In this document: positions 53,181 through 64,000 of the stretch, piece after piece
Layout of the letters: each line of letters starts with the position of its first letter
Position numbering within the stretch: position 1 is the first letter of the stretch
From: Arthrobacter mobilis
Lineage (GTDB): Bacteria; Actinomycetota; Actinomycetes; Actinomycetales; Micrococcaceae
DNA length: 64,000 bases
Reading direction: 5' to 3'
Assembly (NCBI RefSeq): GCF_012395835.1
Contig: NZ_JAAZSQ010000019.1
Location: 24,349 to 88,348, forward strand
Position numbers and translations under genes: made by a program
Notes under the pieces: generated by a model
Seen by the model: the letters and a program-made list of their open reading frames with translations, nothing else
Told to the model about the DNA's origin: nothing
The model's database searches: none

Positions 53181-53696
53181 ATGACCAGCATGCCCACCAC
53201 CAAGACGGCCCGCCAGGCCCGGATCACCGCGATCCTGACCGGACAGTCCGTCCGGTCGCAGGCCGAGCTGGCGGCCCTGCTCGCCGCCGAGGGTGTGCAG
53301 GTGACGCAGGCCACACTCTCGCGCGACCTGGTGGAGCTTGGTGCCGTCCGCGTGCGCGGCGGGGACGGCGGCCTGGTCTACGCAGTCCCGTCCGAAGGCG
53401 GCGAGCGCTCGCCGCAGAGCGGGCTGACGCAGGAAATCCTGGACGCCCGGCTGGCCAAGCTGTGTGCCGACCTGCTGGTCACGGCCGAAGCATCCGGGAA
53501 CCTCGTGGTGCTGCGCACTCCGCCCGGGGCCGCGAACTTCCTGGCCCTGGCCATCGACCATTCGGTCATGCCGTCGGTGCTGGGCAGCATCGCCGGGGAC
53601 GACACGGTGCTGCTGGTCACCCGGGATCCGCAGGGCGGCACCGAAGTCGCCGCCCGCTTCCTGCAGCTGGCCGACGATCCGGCCCGCAGCGGCTGA
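53181..53696 (+). CDS. argR: Arginine repressor ArgR
   Basis: ArgR is the arginine-dependent repressor of arg operons. The 171-residue protein has the N-terminal winged helix ([29 protein letters not shown], then [19 protein letters not shown], residues about 5-70) and the C-terminal hexamerisation and arginine-binding domain with [18 protein letters not shown] and [18 protein letters not shown] (GDDT motif, Asp pair binding arginine). It sits inside the operon it should control, giving feedback through the boxes before argC. Start ATG 53181, with ATG 53190 as alternative. argG follows after 46 bases with a good ribosome binding site (GGAGC) and may have extra regulation. Confidence 0.95.
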   Translation: MTSMPTTKTARQARITAILTGQSVRSQAELAALLAAEGVQVTQATLSRDLVELGAVRVRGGDGGLVYAVPSEGGERSPQSGLTQEILDARLAKLCADLLVTAEASGNLVVLRTPPGAANFLALAIDHSVMPSVLGSIAGDDTVLLVTRDPQGGTEVAARFLQLADDPARSG

Positions 53697-53742
53697 ACTT
53701 TGAACTCTTAACAACCCCCATCACTAGCTAGGAGCACCTAAC

Positions 53743-56417
<2,675 letters not shown>

Positions 56418-56440
56418 CACCTGCTGCGGTGATTCCGATG

Positions 56441-56496
56441 GCGGCGGGCCGGCTTTCCGAACGGGAGGCCGGCCCGCCGCTTGTTGTTGTGTTTTG
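56441..56496 (+). terminator. Rho-independent terminator of the arginine operon
   Basis: An 18-base-pair stem (56441-56458 with 56463-56480, one T-T mismatch and wobble pairs) with loop gaac, followed by ttgttgttgtgttttg. It separates argH from the convergent DUF222/HNH pseudogene. Confidence 0.85.
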
Positions 56497-56522
56497 TGCT
56501 GCCGGCGAGGGGCCGGTTCCGG

Positions 56523-58152
56523 TCAGAAGGGCGGCGGTGCTTCCCCGTCCGGCGGGACGTCGGGCGGGCGGGGTTGGCGGAGTTCTTCGGCGGCGCGGAG
56601 CAGGCGCTGGCGGTGTGCCTCGGGCAGGTGCTGGAGGATGGCCTGCGGGTAGCGGGGCGGGCCGGTCTCCAGGTGGTCCGGGACGGTGGCGTAGGCGTAG
56701 CTGGCCGGCGAGGTCCAGGTGAAGATGCCGCCGGGGTGCTGGGCGGGGGTCCAGCCGGTGGTGTGCTTGAGCCGGTGGTGGGGCCTGCAGCTCGGGCCGA
56801 GGTTGTCCAGGCTGGTGGTGCCGCCCTCGGCGAAGGCGCGGGTATGGTCCAGCTCGCAGTGCAGGGCGGCGCGGCGGCAGCCGGCGAAGGTGCAAGCCGG
56901 GTTGCGGTGCCGCACAGCGCGGGCCAGATCCGCCGGGACCCGGTAGGTACTCCGCCCCCAGGAAAGCCGGATCCCGGTCTCGGGGTGGGTCAGGAGGCGG
57001 CGGAAGGAGGGGGCGTGCGCACAGAGCCGGCGGGCGGTTTCGGCCGGGATGGGCCCGTAGCCTTCGAGCTCGGCCGGTTCCTCGTCTAGGCCCAGCAGGG
57101 TGAAGACCGGGACGGTGACGGCGACCTGGGCGCGGATGCCGGCGGCGGGCCCGGCGTCCAGGCCCGCGTTCAGGAGCAGGTCGGCGAGCACGTCGGCGCG
57201 CAGCTGGGCCAAGGTGCGCGGTTCGTCCGGTCCCTGGAGGGACTTTGCGGCGCGGGTCAGCCGGTCAAAGGCCGCATGCGCGGTTTCGGCCGGCAGCCAG
57301 GCACCCAGATACGCCATGGCGTCAGCTCCGGGCTGCAGGTCCACGGCCCGGCCCGCCTCGGCACGGACCCGGCGCGCGGAAAGGGACTCCGGGTCCGTGC
57401 CGCTCCCGGATCCGGCGGGCCTTCCGGCGCAGGCCCGGCACGTCCAGCCCGGCCGCGGCCAGGAGCAGGACCTCCAGTTGCGTGCGGGCCTGCGGGGACA
57501 AGCCGGCGGCCTGGTCCAGGATCACCCCCGCCTGGGCGCGGGTGATCTGCCCGGCCTCCAGCGCGGCCAGGGTGGCAGGGTAGCGGGTGCACAGCTGCCG
57601 GGCCTGGTCCAGCCGGGCCCGGGCAGTCCCCTCGGAGATGCGCAGCAGCCCGGCGAGCTCCGCGGCCGCTGAGAGTCCGGCCAGGTCCCCGGCGCTGGTC
57701 CGGGCCCGGTCCGGGACGTCGGGGCCGAAGACGGCGGGTTGTTCGGCCAGGGCCCGGTCCAGCAGGCGGTGTGCGAGCCGGGCGGTGCAGGCCTCCAGCC
57801 AGGCCCCGGCGCGCCGGGCCGCCTCCAGATACCGGGCCGCCTCGGGATAGCCCAGCTGTTCGGGCACCATGGCGGCCAGCAGTTGCCACGGCTGCTCCGG
57901 AGCCGCGGCAGGCAGGCTGGTCCCAGTCGCCAAATCAGCCGGCAGGCTGGAGCGTTCGTCGTCGTCAGCGCTGACCCCTGCGTCCGGGGCCTCGTCGTCC
58001 TGCAGGCCAGGCCCGGGATAGACCTCCGGGCAGTCTGCCCATGGGTCGGCCGGCACCGGGCCGTATGGATCACCCCAGCGCCGGAAGAACTACTGTTCCC
58101 AGTCCGCCGGGCCGTCGTGCGGCTCCGGTTCCGGAAACGTGCTTCCTGCCAT
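56523..58152 (-). pseudogene. DUF222/HNH endonuclease-type gene (13E12-like) with two lesions
   Basis: The intact ancestor would encode about 540 residues: a DUF222 domain (from PEQPWQLLAAMVPEQLGYPEAARYLEAARRAGAW to RRKARRIRERHGP) and a C-terminal HNH domain (CTFAGCRRAALHCELDHTRAFAEGG, CRPHHRLKHTTGW). Two lesions break it. First, a +1 shift near 57388-57396: the frame from 58056 continues out of frame, while ESLSARRVRAEAGRAVDLQPG continues one frame over into the 57344-56523 half. Second, codon 21 of the likely full-length frame (ATG 58152, MAGSTFPEPEPHDGPADWEQ) is TAG at 58090-58092. Translation could restart at GTG 58056. The family occurs in many copies in Arthrobacter and Mycobacterium; function is unsettled. 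Confidence 0.75.
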
Positions 58153-58158
58153 GGCACC

Positions 58159-58181
58159 AGTCCACCATCTGCTACCGACAC
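58159..58181 (-). promoter_or_regulatory. RecA-NDp-like promoter before the DUF222/HNH pseudogene
   Basis: On the minus strand GTGTCGGTA, exactly eight bases, TGGACT, then six bases to ATG 58152. The upstream half fits the PafBC-type damage promoter tTGTCRgtg; the -10 has one mismatch (G for A at position 2). Confidence 0.4.
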
Positions 58182-58271
58182 TATTCGGCCTGCGGGCAGC
58201 AACGGGAGGCTGCGCCGTAGTATCTTCCTGGCCGGCCGGCCCTTCCCTACCGGCATCACGGGCCCGTGGGG

Positions 58272-58277
58272 TAGGTT
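58272..58277 (+). promoter_or_regulatory. -10 box TAGGTT before the SRPBCC gene
   Basis: TAGGTT, gtgattc, ATG 58285: leaderless arrangement. Confidence 0.5.
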
Positions 58278-58284
58278 GTGATTC

Positions 58285-59301
58285 ATGACGACGCTGACGC
58301 CGGATGCAGACAAAGTGGTTCCCACCGGGCGGATCGAACGGGTCGACGGCGACTACGTCCTGGCCTTCGACCTTCAGCTCGACTATCCCCGCAGCTATAT
58401 CTGGAGCCTGCTCACCGAACGCGGGAAAGTGGCGAAGTGGCTCGGCAACCTGCTGGACGACTGGGCCCTGGGCCATCCCTACGAACTGGATTTGGGCAGC
58501 GGCTCCGCCAGCGGCACGGTACTGCAGTACAACCCGCCGCTCAGCCTGCAGATCACGTGGGAGGACGAACTCGGCGACGAGTCCGTGATCGAATGGCGCG
58601 TGCTCGAAAGCGCCGGAGGTACCCTGCTGCAATTCCGTGCCCGGACCGAAAGCTCCGATTTCCTGACCGAGGGCAGTGCCGGCTGGCAGACCATCCTGGA
58701 AGGGTTGGAAGCGGTGGCCGCCGGCCGGACTCCGGACAACAGCACCGACCGCTGGACGCCGCTGCGCGAGGCCTACGCCCGGGAGTATTCGCTGTCGCCG
58801 TCCATGGGCACCGTCCGGAAGGAGTCCGGCCACACTTCCGTGCATTTCGACCGCCTGCTCGATGCGGACCGCGATACCGTCTGGCAGGCCCTGACCGATC
58901 CCGCCAAGTTCTCCCGCTGGCTGGCTCCGGGAAAGCTCCAGCTGCAGGTGGGCGGAGTGATCAAGCTGGACTTCCCCGACTTCACGCTGGAAGGGGACGT
59001 GTCCTATGTACTCGGCGACCAGGCCCTGGAGTACAGTTGGTCCAGCCCCGAAGTCCAGGAAAGCTCGGTCCACTGGCTGCTTTCGCCTGCCGGTTCCAAG
59101 ACCCTGCTGCAGCTGAGCCACACCCTGCGCTCCCCGGGTAGGACCGATGTGCTGCTGGGCAAGTGGCATGACCGGCTGGACGCCCTGGCGGTGCTGCTCG
59201 CCGGGGGTGAGGTGCATCCGTCCGCGCACCGGCTCGACGCCTTGGCCAAGTTCTACCGGCGAGTCTTCGGGACCGGTGCGCCCGGGAACCGCAGCAGCTG
59301 A
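58285..59301 (+). CDS. Protein with two SRPBCC (AHSA1-like) domains
   Basis: A 338-residue cytoplasmic protein built of two lipid-/ligand-binding START-like domains. The first runs from about residue 20 to 155 (DLQLDYPRSYIWSLLTERGKVAKWLGNLL, PPLSLQITWEDELGDESVIEWRVLE, GWQTILEGLEAVAAG). The second runs from about 182 to 310 (HFDRLLDADRDTVWQALTDPAKFSRWLAPG, ALEYSWSSPEVQESSVHWLLSP, LLGKWHDRLDALAVLLAGG). Single-domain members act as HSP90 activators, toxin-like or ligand-binding proteins; no function can be given here. The ATG start fits the upstream -10. The glycosylase gene starts directly after the stop, so the two are co-transcribed. Confidence 0.85.
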   Translation: MTTLTPDADKVVPTGRIERVDGDYVLAFDLQLDYPRSYIWSLLTERGKVAKWLGNLLDDWALGHPYELDLGSGSASGTVLQYNPPLSLQITWEDELGDESVIEWRVLESAGGTLLQFRARTESSDFLTEGSAGWQTILEGLEAVAAGRTPDNSTDRWTPLREAYAREYSLSPSMGTVRKESGHTSVHFDRLLDADRDTVWQALTDPAKFSRWLAPGKLQLQVGGVIKLDFPDFTLEGDVSYVLGDQALEYSWSSPEVQESSVHWLLSPAGSKTLLQLSHTLRSPGRTDVLLGKWHDRLDALAVLLAGGEVHPSAHRLDALAKFYRRVFGTGAPGNRSS

Positions 59302-59931
59302 ATGGACGGTGCCCTGCTGCACTGGCTCGCCAGGCCTGCCGTCGACGTCGCGCCCGGCCTGCTGGGCGCCCGGTTTGCGCACACGACGGCGGAGGGCGAG
59401 GTGGCGGTCAGGATCAGCGAAGTCGAAGCGTACCTGGGCGAGCACGATCCCGGCTCCCATGCGTTCCGCGGCATGACCAAGCGGAACCGGACCATGTTCG
59501 GCCCTCCGGGCCATATCTATGTCTATTTCACCTACGGGATGCACCACTGCGTGAACATCGTCTGCGGCCATGAAGGACAAGCCACCGGTGTGCTGGTACG
59601 GGCCGGGGAGGTGACCGGCGGGCTGGACCTGGCCCGCCGCCGCCGTGCGTCGGCCAAAGACGACACCGAGCTGGCCAAGGGACCGGCCCGGCTGGCGCAG
59701 GCCCTCGGGCTGACGCTGGCCGACGACGGCCGGGCGTTCCAGCCTGGTTCCCTGACGCTGCAGCTTCCGCACGCCCCGGCGCAGCATGTCCGGACGGGAC
59801 CCCGCGTAGGGGTCGGCGGCGAAGGCGGAACGGCAGCCTACCCCTGGCGCTTCTGGATTGCCGGGGACCGGACCGTGTCGCCGTACCGGCCGGCCAAACC
59901 GCGCACCCGCAGCGCCGCCGCCGGCGTTTAG
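59302..59931 (+). CDS. mpg: DNA-3-methyladenine glycosylase (AAG/MPG type)
   Basis: A 209-residue base-excision repair glycosylase that removes alkylated purines from DNA. Family motifs are LLGARFAHTTAEGEVAVRISEVEAYLGEHDPGSHAFRGMTKRNRTMFG (residues about 18-66, with the catalytic Glu in SEVEAY) and GHIYVYFTYGMHHCVNIVCG near 70. TGVLVRAGEVTGGLDLARRRR lies near 95 and GPRVGVGGEGGTAAYPWRFWIAGDRTVS near the end. ATG 59302 is the base right after the SRPBCC stop. Together with recA, lexA, mutT and the helicase it adds to the repair genes of this region, though there is no visible damage operator here. Confidence 0.92.
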   Translation: MDGALLHWLARPAVDVAPGLLGARFAHTTAEGEVAVRISEVEAYLGEHDPGSHAFRGMTKRNRTMFGPPGHIYVYFTYGMHHCVNIVCGHEGQATGVLVRAGEVTGGLDLARRRRASAKDDTELAKGPARLAQALGLTLADDGRAFQPGSLTLQLPHAPAQHVRTGPRVGVGGEGGTAAYPWRFWIAGDRTVSPYRPAKPRTRSAAAGV

Positions 59932-60036
59932 TCCGGCCCTGCAGACCAGCGGACCTGCGGCCGCACCCCTTGGCGGCGTTGCCGGATCTTTACCGGTTCG
60001 CAATGCGTACACTGTGATCATTCGCTGCAATGCCGG

Positions 60037-60066
60037 TAGAATGGACGGTCGGTCTTTGCTGGAGGG
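60037..60066 (+). promoter_or_regulatory. helD-type gene -10 and ribosome binding site
   Basis: TAGAAT (60037-60042) with GGAGGG (60061-60066) nine bases before ATG 60076. A second possible -10, TACACT, lies at 60008-60013. No rifamycin-associated element (inverted CTTGC-GCAAG type) was found in the 144-base gap. Confidence 0.45.
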
Positions 60067-60075
60067 AACTACAGA

Positions 60076-62370
60076 ATGCAGGAAGCGCACACGGCGCATG
60101 CGGAGCTGGAACACGAGCGCAACTACGTTGCGGGGCTGTACCGCCGTCTCGATGAACTGCGTGCCGAGAAACAGGAACAGCTGGCCAGGGTGCGGCGTTC
60201 GGGAGCCGTGGGCTCGATGCAGAATGTGTCCGAGCGCGACGCCTTCGCCAGCATGTACGAGGACCGGCTCGCCCAGCTGAACGCCGTGGATGACCGGCTG
60301 GTCTTCGGCCGGCTTGACCTGGACAGCGGCGAAGCCCGCTATATCGGCCGCATCGGCCTGAGCACCGCGGACCTGCAGCGGCTGATGGTGGACTGGCGGG
60401 CCCCCGAGGCCGGCGCCTTCTACCAGGCGACGGCGTTCGACCGCCTCGGCGTCCGGCGCCGGCGGCACCTGATCCTGGACGGCCGGCAGGTCCGCGGCAT
60501 CGAAGACGACGTCCTGGACCTGTCGATGCTCGACGAGTCGAGCAGCCTGCAGGGCGAGGGCGCCCTGCTCGCCGCGCTGAATTCCAAGCGCACCGGCCAG
60601 ATGTCCGACATCGTGGGCACCATCCAGGCCGAGCAGGACCGGATTATCCGGGCCCCGATGCCGGGCGTGCTGGTGGTCCAGGGCGGGCCGGGCACCGGCA
60701 AGACCGCAGTGGCGCTGCACCGTGCCGCCTACTTGCTGTATACCCACCGCGAGCGGTTGAAATCCGCCGGTGTGCTGCTGGTCGGTCCGTCCAACTCCTT
60801 CATGACCTATATCGAACGAGTGCTGCCCTCGTTGGGCGAAACCGGCGTCGTGATGACGACCCCGGGCAGGCTGCTGCCTGGGATCAACGCCGTGCCGGAA
60901 AGGAACCCGGCCGTCGCCGAGATCAAGGGACGTCTGGCCATGGCCGACGTCGTCGCCCGCGCCGTCGCCAACCGGCAGCGTGTGCTGGCCGAGCCGCGCA
61001 AGCTCAACGTCGAGGGCACCGTGCTGACGCTGACGCCGCGCCAGGTGACCCGGGCACGCGACAAGGCACGGGCCACGGGCAAGCCGCACAACGAGGCCCG
61101 GGCGACCTTCGTGAAAGTGCTGCTGCGCGAGCTCACCGAGCAGCTGATGGACAAGCTGGAGAAATCCTCCGGCGCCGGCAACACCGCGGACCGGTCATAT
61201 TTGGCCGAAGATGTGCGTTCTGCCCGGGATGTGCGGATCGCCCTGAACTTGTGCTGGATGCCGCTGACCCCGGAAAAGCTGATCCGCGAACTGCTGAGCA
61301 AGCCGGCCCACCTCGCGGCGGCCATGGATGGCTTCAGCGAGGCGGAAGCGGCTCTGCTGCTGCGGGATCCCCAGGCGCCCTGGACGGAGGCGGACGTGCC
61401 GCTGCTGGATGAGGCCGCGGAGCTGCTGGGCGAACTGGACGCGTCGGCCGGCAGGGACAAGGCCCACCAGGACCACGAACGGGCCCGGGATCTGGCCAAT
61501 GCCGAGCAGTCGCTGAAGAACGTCGACCAGATGCTGCGCGAAGCCGGCATCGACGGGCTGGTCAGCGCCGAGGACCTGGCCGACCATAACCGTGGCCAGG
61601 ACACGCGCCTGACGGCCGCCGAACGGGCGGCCGCGGACAGGACCTGGGCCTTCGGGCACATTGTCGTGGACGAGGCGCAGGAGCTTTCCCCCATGCAGTG
61701 GCGCCTGCTCATGCGCCGCTGCCCGCTGAAATCATTCACCGTGGTGGGGGACATTGCCCAGACGAGCTCCGCTGCCGGAGCGCGCTCCTGGCAGCAGGCG
61801 CTGGAACCGTTCGCCCAGGACCGCTGGCGTCTGGAGGAACTGACGGTCAACTACCGGACCCCCGCGCAGATAGCGGAAGCGGCCGTGCGGATGGCCGTGG
61901 CTGCCGGCCTGGTGGTCTCGGCGCCCAAGGCGGTCCGGGAAGGCCGGTGGGCACCGCTGATCGACCGGATCGACGGCGGGAACAAAGACAGGAACAAGGA
62001 CGGGGACAACGGCAGTGCGCTGGTGCCGCACCTGCTCGAGGTGCTCCCCGAGGAACTCGCGGCCGTTGATGGCGGCCTGCTGGCGATTATCGCCGCCGAG
62101 CACCGGGTGGCGGAGGTACGCACCGCCGTCGCACGGATCTATGGGGAGCGCGTCGGCTCTGGGGCCGGCGGGCCGGGCCAGGACATCACCGTGATCGGGC
62201 CGAAGGAGGCCAAGGGACTGGAGTTCGACGGCGTTGTGGTCATCGAGCCGGGCGAACTGCTGGACGGTCTGGGCGGCAAGGTCGGAGACCTCTACGTGGC
62301 CATGACCAGGCCTACGCAGCGGCTGCGCCTCATTACTGCCGGTGATGTCCCTGCAGGGATTGAAGGCTGA
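60076..62370 (+). CDS. helD: HelD-family RNA polymerase-associated ATPase (UvrD-like)
   Basis: A 764-residue superfamily 1 ATPase of the HelD/HelR type, which pries stalled or drug-bound RNA polymerase from DNA. The N-terminal coiled-coil arm (about 1-75, ELEHERNYVAGLYRRLDELRAEKQ) precedes YIGRIGLSTADLQRLMVDWRAPEAGAFYQAT, the HelD-specific region. Walker A is VVQGGPGTGKTAVALHRAAYLL near residue 200, Walker B VVDEAQELSPMQWRLLMRRCP near 533, then VVGDIAQTSSA and LTVNYRTPAQIAEAAV. The C-terminus has PKEAKGLEFDGVVVIEPGELL and AMTRPTQRLRLI. In several actinobacteria such proteins give rifampicin tolerance; that role is not shown here. tyrS follows after 14 bases. Confidence 0.9.
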   Translation: MQEAHTAHAELEHERNYVAGLYRRLDELRAEKQEQLARVRRSGAVGSMQNVSERDAFASMYEDRLAQLNAVDDRLVFGRLDLDSGEARYIGRIGLSTADLQRLMVDWRAPEAGAFYQATAFDRLGVRRRRHLILDGRQVRGIEDDVLDLSMLDESSSLQGEGALLAALNSKRTGQMSDIVGTIQAEQDRIIRAPMPGVLVVQGGPGTGKTAVALHRAAYLLYTHRERLKSAGVLLVGPSNSFMTYIERVLPSLGETGVVMTTPGRLLPGINAVPERNPAVAEIKGRLAMADVVARAVANRQRVLAEPRKLNVEGTVLTLTPRQVTRARDKARATGKPHNEARATFVKVLLRELTEQLMDKLEKSSGAGNTADRSYLAEDVRSARDVRIALNLCWMPLTPEKLIRELLSKPAHLAAAMDGFSEAEAALLLRDPQAPWTEADVPLLDEAAELLGELDASAGRDKAHQDHERARDLANAEQSLKNVDQMLREAGIDGLVSAEDLADHNRGQDTRLTAAERAAADRTWAFGHIVVDEAQELSPMQWRLLMRRCPLKSFTVVGDIAQTSSAAGARSWQQALEPFAQDRWRLEELTVNYRTPAQIAEAAVRMAVAAGLVVSAPKAVREGRWAPLIDRIDGGNKDRNKDGDNGSALVPHLLEVLPEELAAVDGGLLAIIAAEHRVAEVRTAVARIYGERVGSGAGGPGQDITVIGPKEAKGLEFDGVVVIEPGELLDGLGGKVGDLYVAMTRPTQRLRLITAGDVPAGIEG

Positions 62371-62376
62371 TAAATT
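62371..62376 (+). promoter_or_regulatory. -10-like TAAATT directly after the helD stop, before tyrS
   Basis: TAAATT, eight bases (gaggaacc), GTG 62385. GAGGAA could also be a ribosome binding site, so tyrS may have a leaderless promoter, be read from the upstream gene, or both. Confidence 0.4.
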
Positions 62377-62384
62377 GAGGAACC

Positions 62385-63695
62385 GTGTCAACTAATACGT
62401 TTTTGAGTTCCCAACGCAACGATCAGGCCTTCGCCAATATCTGGCAGGAACTGAAATGGCGTGGACTGGTCCATGTTTCCACTGACGAGGCCGAGCTGGA
62501 GAAGCTGCTGGCCGGGGAACCGATCACGTATTATTGCGGCTTCGACCCGACGGCGCCGAGCCTGCACCTGGGGAACCTGGTGCAGCTGCTGACGATGCGC
62601 CGGCTCCAGCTGGCCGGCCATAAGCCCCTCGGTCTGGTCGGCGGTTCCACCGGGCTGGTGGGCGATCCGCGCCCAACCGCCGAGCGCACCATGAACACCA
62701 AGGAAACGGTGGCCGAGTGGGTGGGCTACCTGCAGGGCCAGGTGCAGCGCTTCCTGGACTTCGAAGGCGACAACGCCGCGCGCATCGTGAACAACCTGGA
62801 CTGGACGGCGCCGATGGGCGTGCTGGACTTCCTGCGTGATGTGGGCAAGCACTTCCGCGTCGGCACGATGATCAAGAAGGACATCGTCGCCTCCCGCCTG
62901 AATTCGGACGAGGGCATCAGCTATGCAGAGTTCAGCTACCAGATCCTGCAGGGCATGGACTACCTGGAGCTGTTCCGCCAGTACGGCTGCATGCTGCAGA
63001 CCGGCGGTTCCGACCAGTGGGGCAACCTCACCAGCGGCATCGACCTGATCCACAAGGTCGAAGGCAAGAGCGTCCACGCGCTGGGCACCCCGCTGATCAC
63101 CAATGCGGACGGGACCAAGTTCGGTAAGAGCGAGGGTAATGCCATCTGGCTCGACGCCACCATGTGCAGCCCGTACACGATGTACCAGTTCTGGCTGAAT
63201 ACGGCCGACGCGGACGTGATCGACCGGCTGAAGGTGTTCACCTTCAAGACCAAGGCTCAGATCGAGGAACTCGAACAGGCTGTGGCCGAGCGTCCCCATC
63301 AGCGCGAGGCTCAGCGTGCGCTGGCCTACGATGTCACCTCCATCGTTCACGGCGTGGAGGCGACCGACAAGGTGATCGCCGCTTCCGCGGCGCTGTTCGG
63401 CCAGGGTGAGCTGGGCCAGCTCGACGAGCCCACGCTTGTTGCCGCGACCGCCGAACTGCCCAGCGCAGTGGCGGACCGGGGCTCGCTGGGAATCGTGGAC
63501 CTGCTGGTTGCTTCAGGCCTGGCTGCGAGCAATTCGGCTGCCCGCCGCACCGTGGCCGAGGGCGGCGCCTACGTCAACAACGAGAAGATCACCGATGCGG
63601 ATGTGGTGATCGACACCGGCAAGCTGCTGCACGGCAAATACCTGCTGATGCGCCGGGGCAAGCGGACGCTCGCCATGGTCGAGGTGCCCGCCTGA
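62385..63695 (+). CDS. tyrS: Tyrosyl-tRNA synthetase
   Basis: A class I synthetase of 436 residues. The HIGH-like motif is in PTAPSLHLGNLVQLLTM (residues about 49-65), YCGFDPTAPS precedes it, the tyrosine-binding region is in SYQILQGMDYLELFRQYG near 185, and the KMSKS-like motif is KFGKSEGNAIWLD near 245. A C-terminal S4 RNA-binding domain ends the protein (LVASGLAASNSAARRTVAEGGAYVNNEKITD). The GTG start lies 14 bases after the helD stop; the first 15 residues are variable. A strong terminator follows. Confidence 0.97.
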   Translation: MSTNTFLSSQRNDQAFANIWQELKWRGLVHVSTDEAELEKLLAGEPITYYCGFDPTAPSLHLGNLVQLLTMRRLQLAGHKPLGLVGGSTGLVGDPRPTAERTMNTKETVAEWVGYLQGQVQRFLDFEGDNAARIVNNLDWTAPMGVLDFLRDVGKHFRVGTMIKKDIVASRLNSDEGISYAEFSYQILQGMDYLELFRQYGCMLQTGGSDQWGNLTSGIDLIHKVEGKSVHALGTPLITNADGTKFGKSEGNAIWLDATMCSPYTMYQFWLNTADADVIDRLKVFTFKTKAQIEELEQAVAERPHQREAQRALAYDVTSIVHGVEATDKVIAASAALFGQGELGQLDEPTLVAATAELPSAVADRGSLGIVDLLVASGLAASNSAARRTVAEGGAYVNNEKITDADVVIDTGKLLHGKYLLMRRGKRTLAMVEVPA

Positions 63696-63719
63696 CGGGC
63701 GGGACTGACGAGTGCGGGG

Positions 63720-63767
63720 ACGGGCCTGGCGGGGTGGAAACCCTGCCGGGCCCGTTGCCTTTTGTGG
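63720..63767 (+). terminator. Rho-independent terminator after tyrS
   Basis: A 16-base-pair stem (63720-63735 with 63740-63755, two wobble pairs) closed by the GNRA loop GGAA and followed by tgccttttgtgg. Confidence 0.85.
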
Positions 63768-63781
63768 CCTGCGGGAGCGAT

Positions 63782-63810
63782 TTGCGCAGTCCCGGACAAG
63801 GGTGTAATGT
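63782..63810 (+). promoter_or_regulatory. Upstream promoter P1 pointing out of the window
   Basis: TTGCGC (63782-63787), 17 bases, TAATGT (63805-63810), just after the tyrS terminator. No open frame follows before the window end. Confidence 0.6.
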
Positions 63811-63928
63811 TTTCTGAGTCGCCGGGGCCCGGCAGTGGAAACTGCGGGCAGGCCGACGGAGAGGCCCGCCGGGTAAACCGGCATCAGAGGGTCCACCATT
63901 TCCACCTGAATCCACGGAAACCGCGGAT

Positions 63929-63957
63929 TTGACAGGATGGAAATGGGAAAATAAATT
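63929..63957 (+). promoter_or_regulatory. Near-consensus promoter P2, probably of an rRNA operon
   Basis: A perfect TTGACA (63929-63934), 17 bases, TAAATT (63952-63957), in an unusually AT-rich patch. With P1 it makes a tandem promoter. The 305 bases from the tyrS stop to the window end hold only the terminator, the two promoters and the start of an untranslated leader. An rRNA operon beyond the edge is inferred from promoter strength and lack of coding. Confidence 0.65.
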
Positions 63958-64000
63958 AGAACACCGCGGCGGGGAAAGGCCGGACTGATTGGTCCGGCGG

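Noticed and set aside
59932..60075. A rifamycin-associated element before the HelD-type gene
   Set aside because: The gap lacks the expected inverted CTTGC/GCAAG repeat, so rifamycin induction cannot be claimed.

Overview
This is high-GC DNA (roughly 68-70% by eye) from an actinobacterium, most likely Micrococcaceae (Arthrobacter sensu lato). The grounds are the ClgR-type regulator with the [12 protein letters not shown] start, the DUF3046-recA-recX order, an argCJBDFRGH operon, a hisC-hisB-hisH-priA run, DUF222/HNH and DUF1844 proteins, and many genes whose -10 box (TANNNT) lies only 6-8 bases before the start codon, the signature of leaderless mRNAs. About 62 genes fill the window densely on both strands. 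No tRNA, CRISPR array or prophage was seen.

Layout. 1-2.6 kb: molybdenum cofactor genes moeA(partial)-moaC-moaB-moaE. 2.6-12.8 kb: dapB, a small membrane protein, a membrane acyltransferase (minus), dapA, RNase J, a ZIP-like transporter, ftsK, pgsA and the pncC form of cinA. 13-17.3 kb: a ClgR-like regulator, a MarR regulator, DUF3046, recA-recX and a secreted lysozyme-like protein. 17.3-25.1 kb: miaB, miaA, dapF, an RsmC-like methyltransferase, hflX and a DinG/XPD-type helicase. 25.2-26.6 kb: divergent lexA and a LysM protein around an SOS box. 26.6-31 kb: hisC, hisB, hisH, an unlisted 53-residue membrane protein, priA and SseB. 31-36.1 kb: MFS, DUF1844, infC-rpmI-rplT and a TrmH/SpoU methyltransferase. 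36.2-41.1 kb: a frameshifted cation transporter, MFS, mutT, then a minus-strand group of a Rv2578c-type radical SAM protein, a SIMPL protein and an HExxH protein. 41.15-42.74 kb: an IS110-family insertion with a structured non-coding left region (candidate bridge RNA). 42.8-47.6 kb: pheS-pheT and a quinone oxidoreductase. 47.7-56.4 kb: the full arginine operon. 56.5-62.4 kb: a broken DUF222/HNH gene, a double SRPBCC protein, a 3-methyladenine glycosylase and a HelD-like RNA polymerase motor. 62.4-64 kb: tyrS, a strong terminator and two near-consensus promoters that point out of the window, probably into an rRNA operon.

How the genes work together. Lysine/peptidoglycan synthesis (dapA, dapB, dapF), arginine and histidine synthesis are present as operons or scattered housekeeping genes. 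A DNA-damage network can be read from operators: LexA-type boxes lie before recA, between lexA and the LysM gene, and (as a symmetrical variant) before the radical SAM gene. RecA-NDp (PafBC-type) promoter motifs lie before recA and, with one -10 mismatch, before the DUF222/HNH pseudogene.

The most interesting items are the IS110 element with its candidate bridge RNA, the SOS-like palindrome in front of a SplB-related radical SAM gene, the infC leader with an intrinsic-terminator attenuator and an ATT start, and the long C-terminal additions on IF3 and L20. All gene and motif calls were made by reading; no search or folding program was run.
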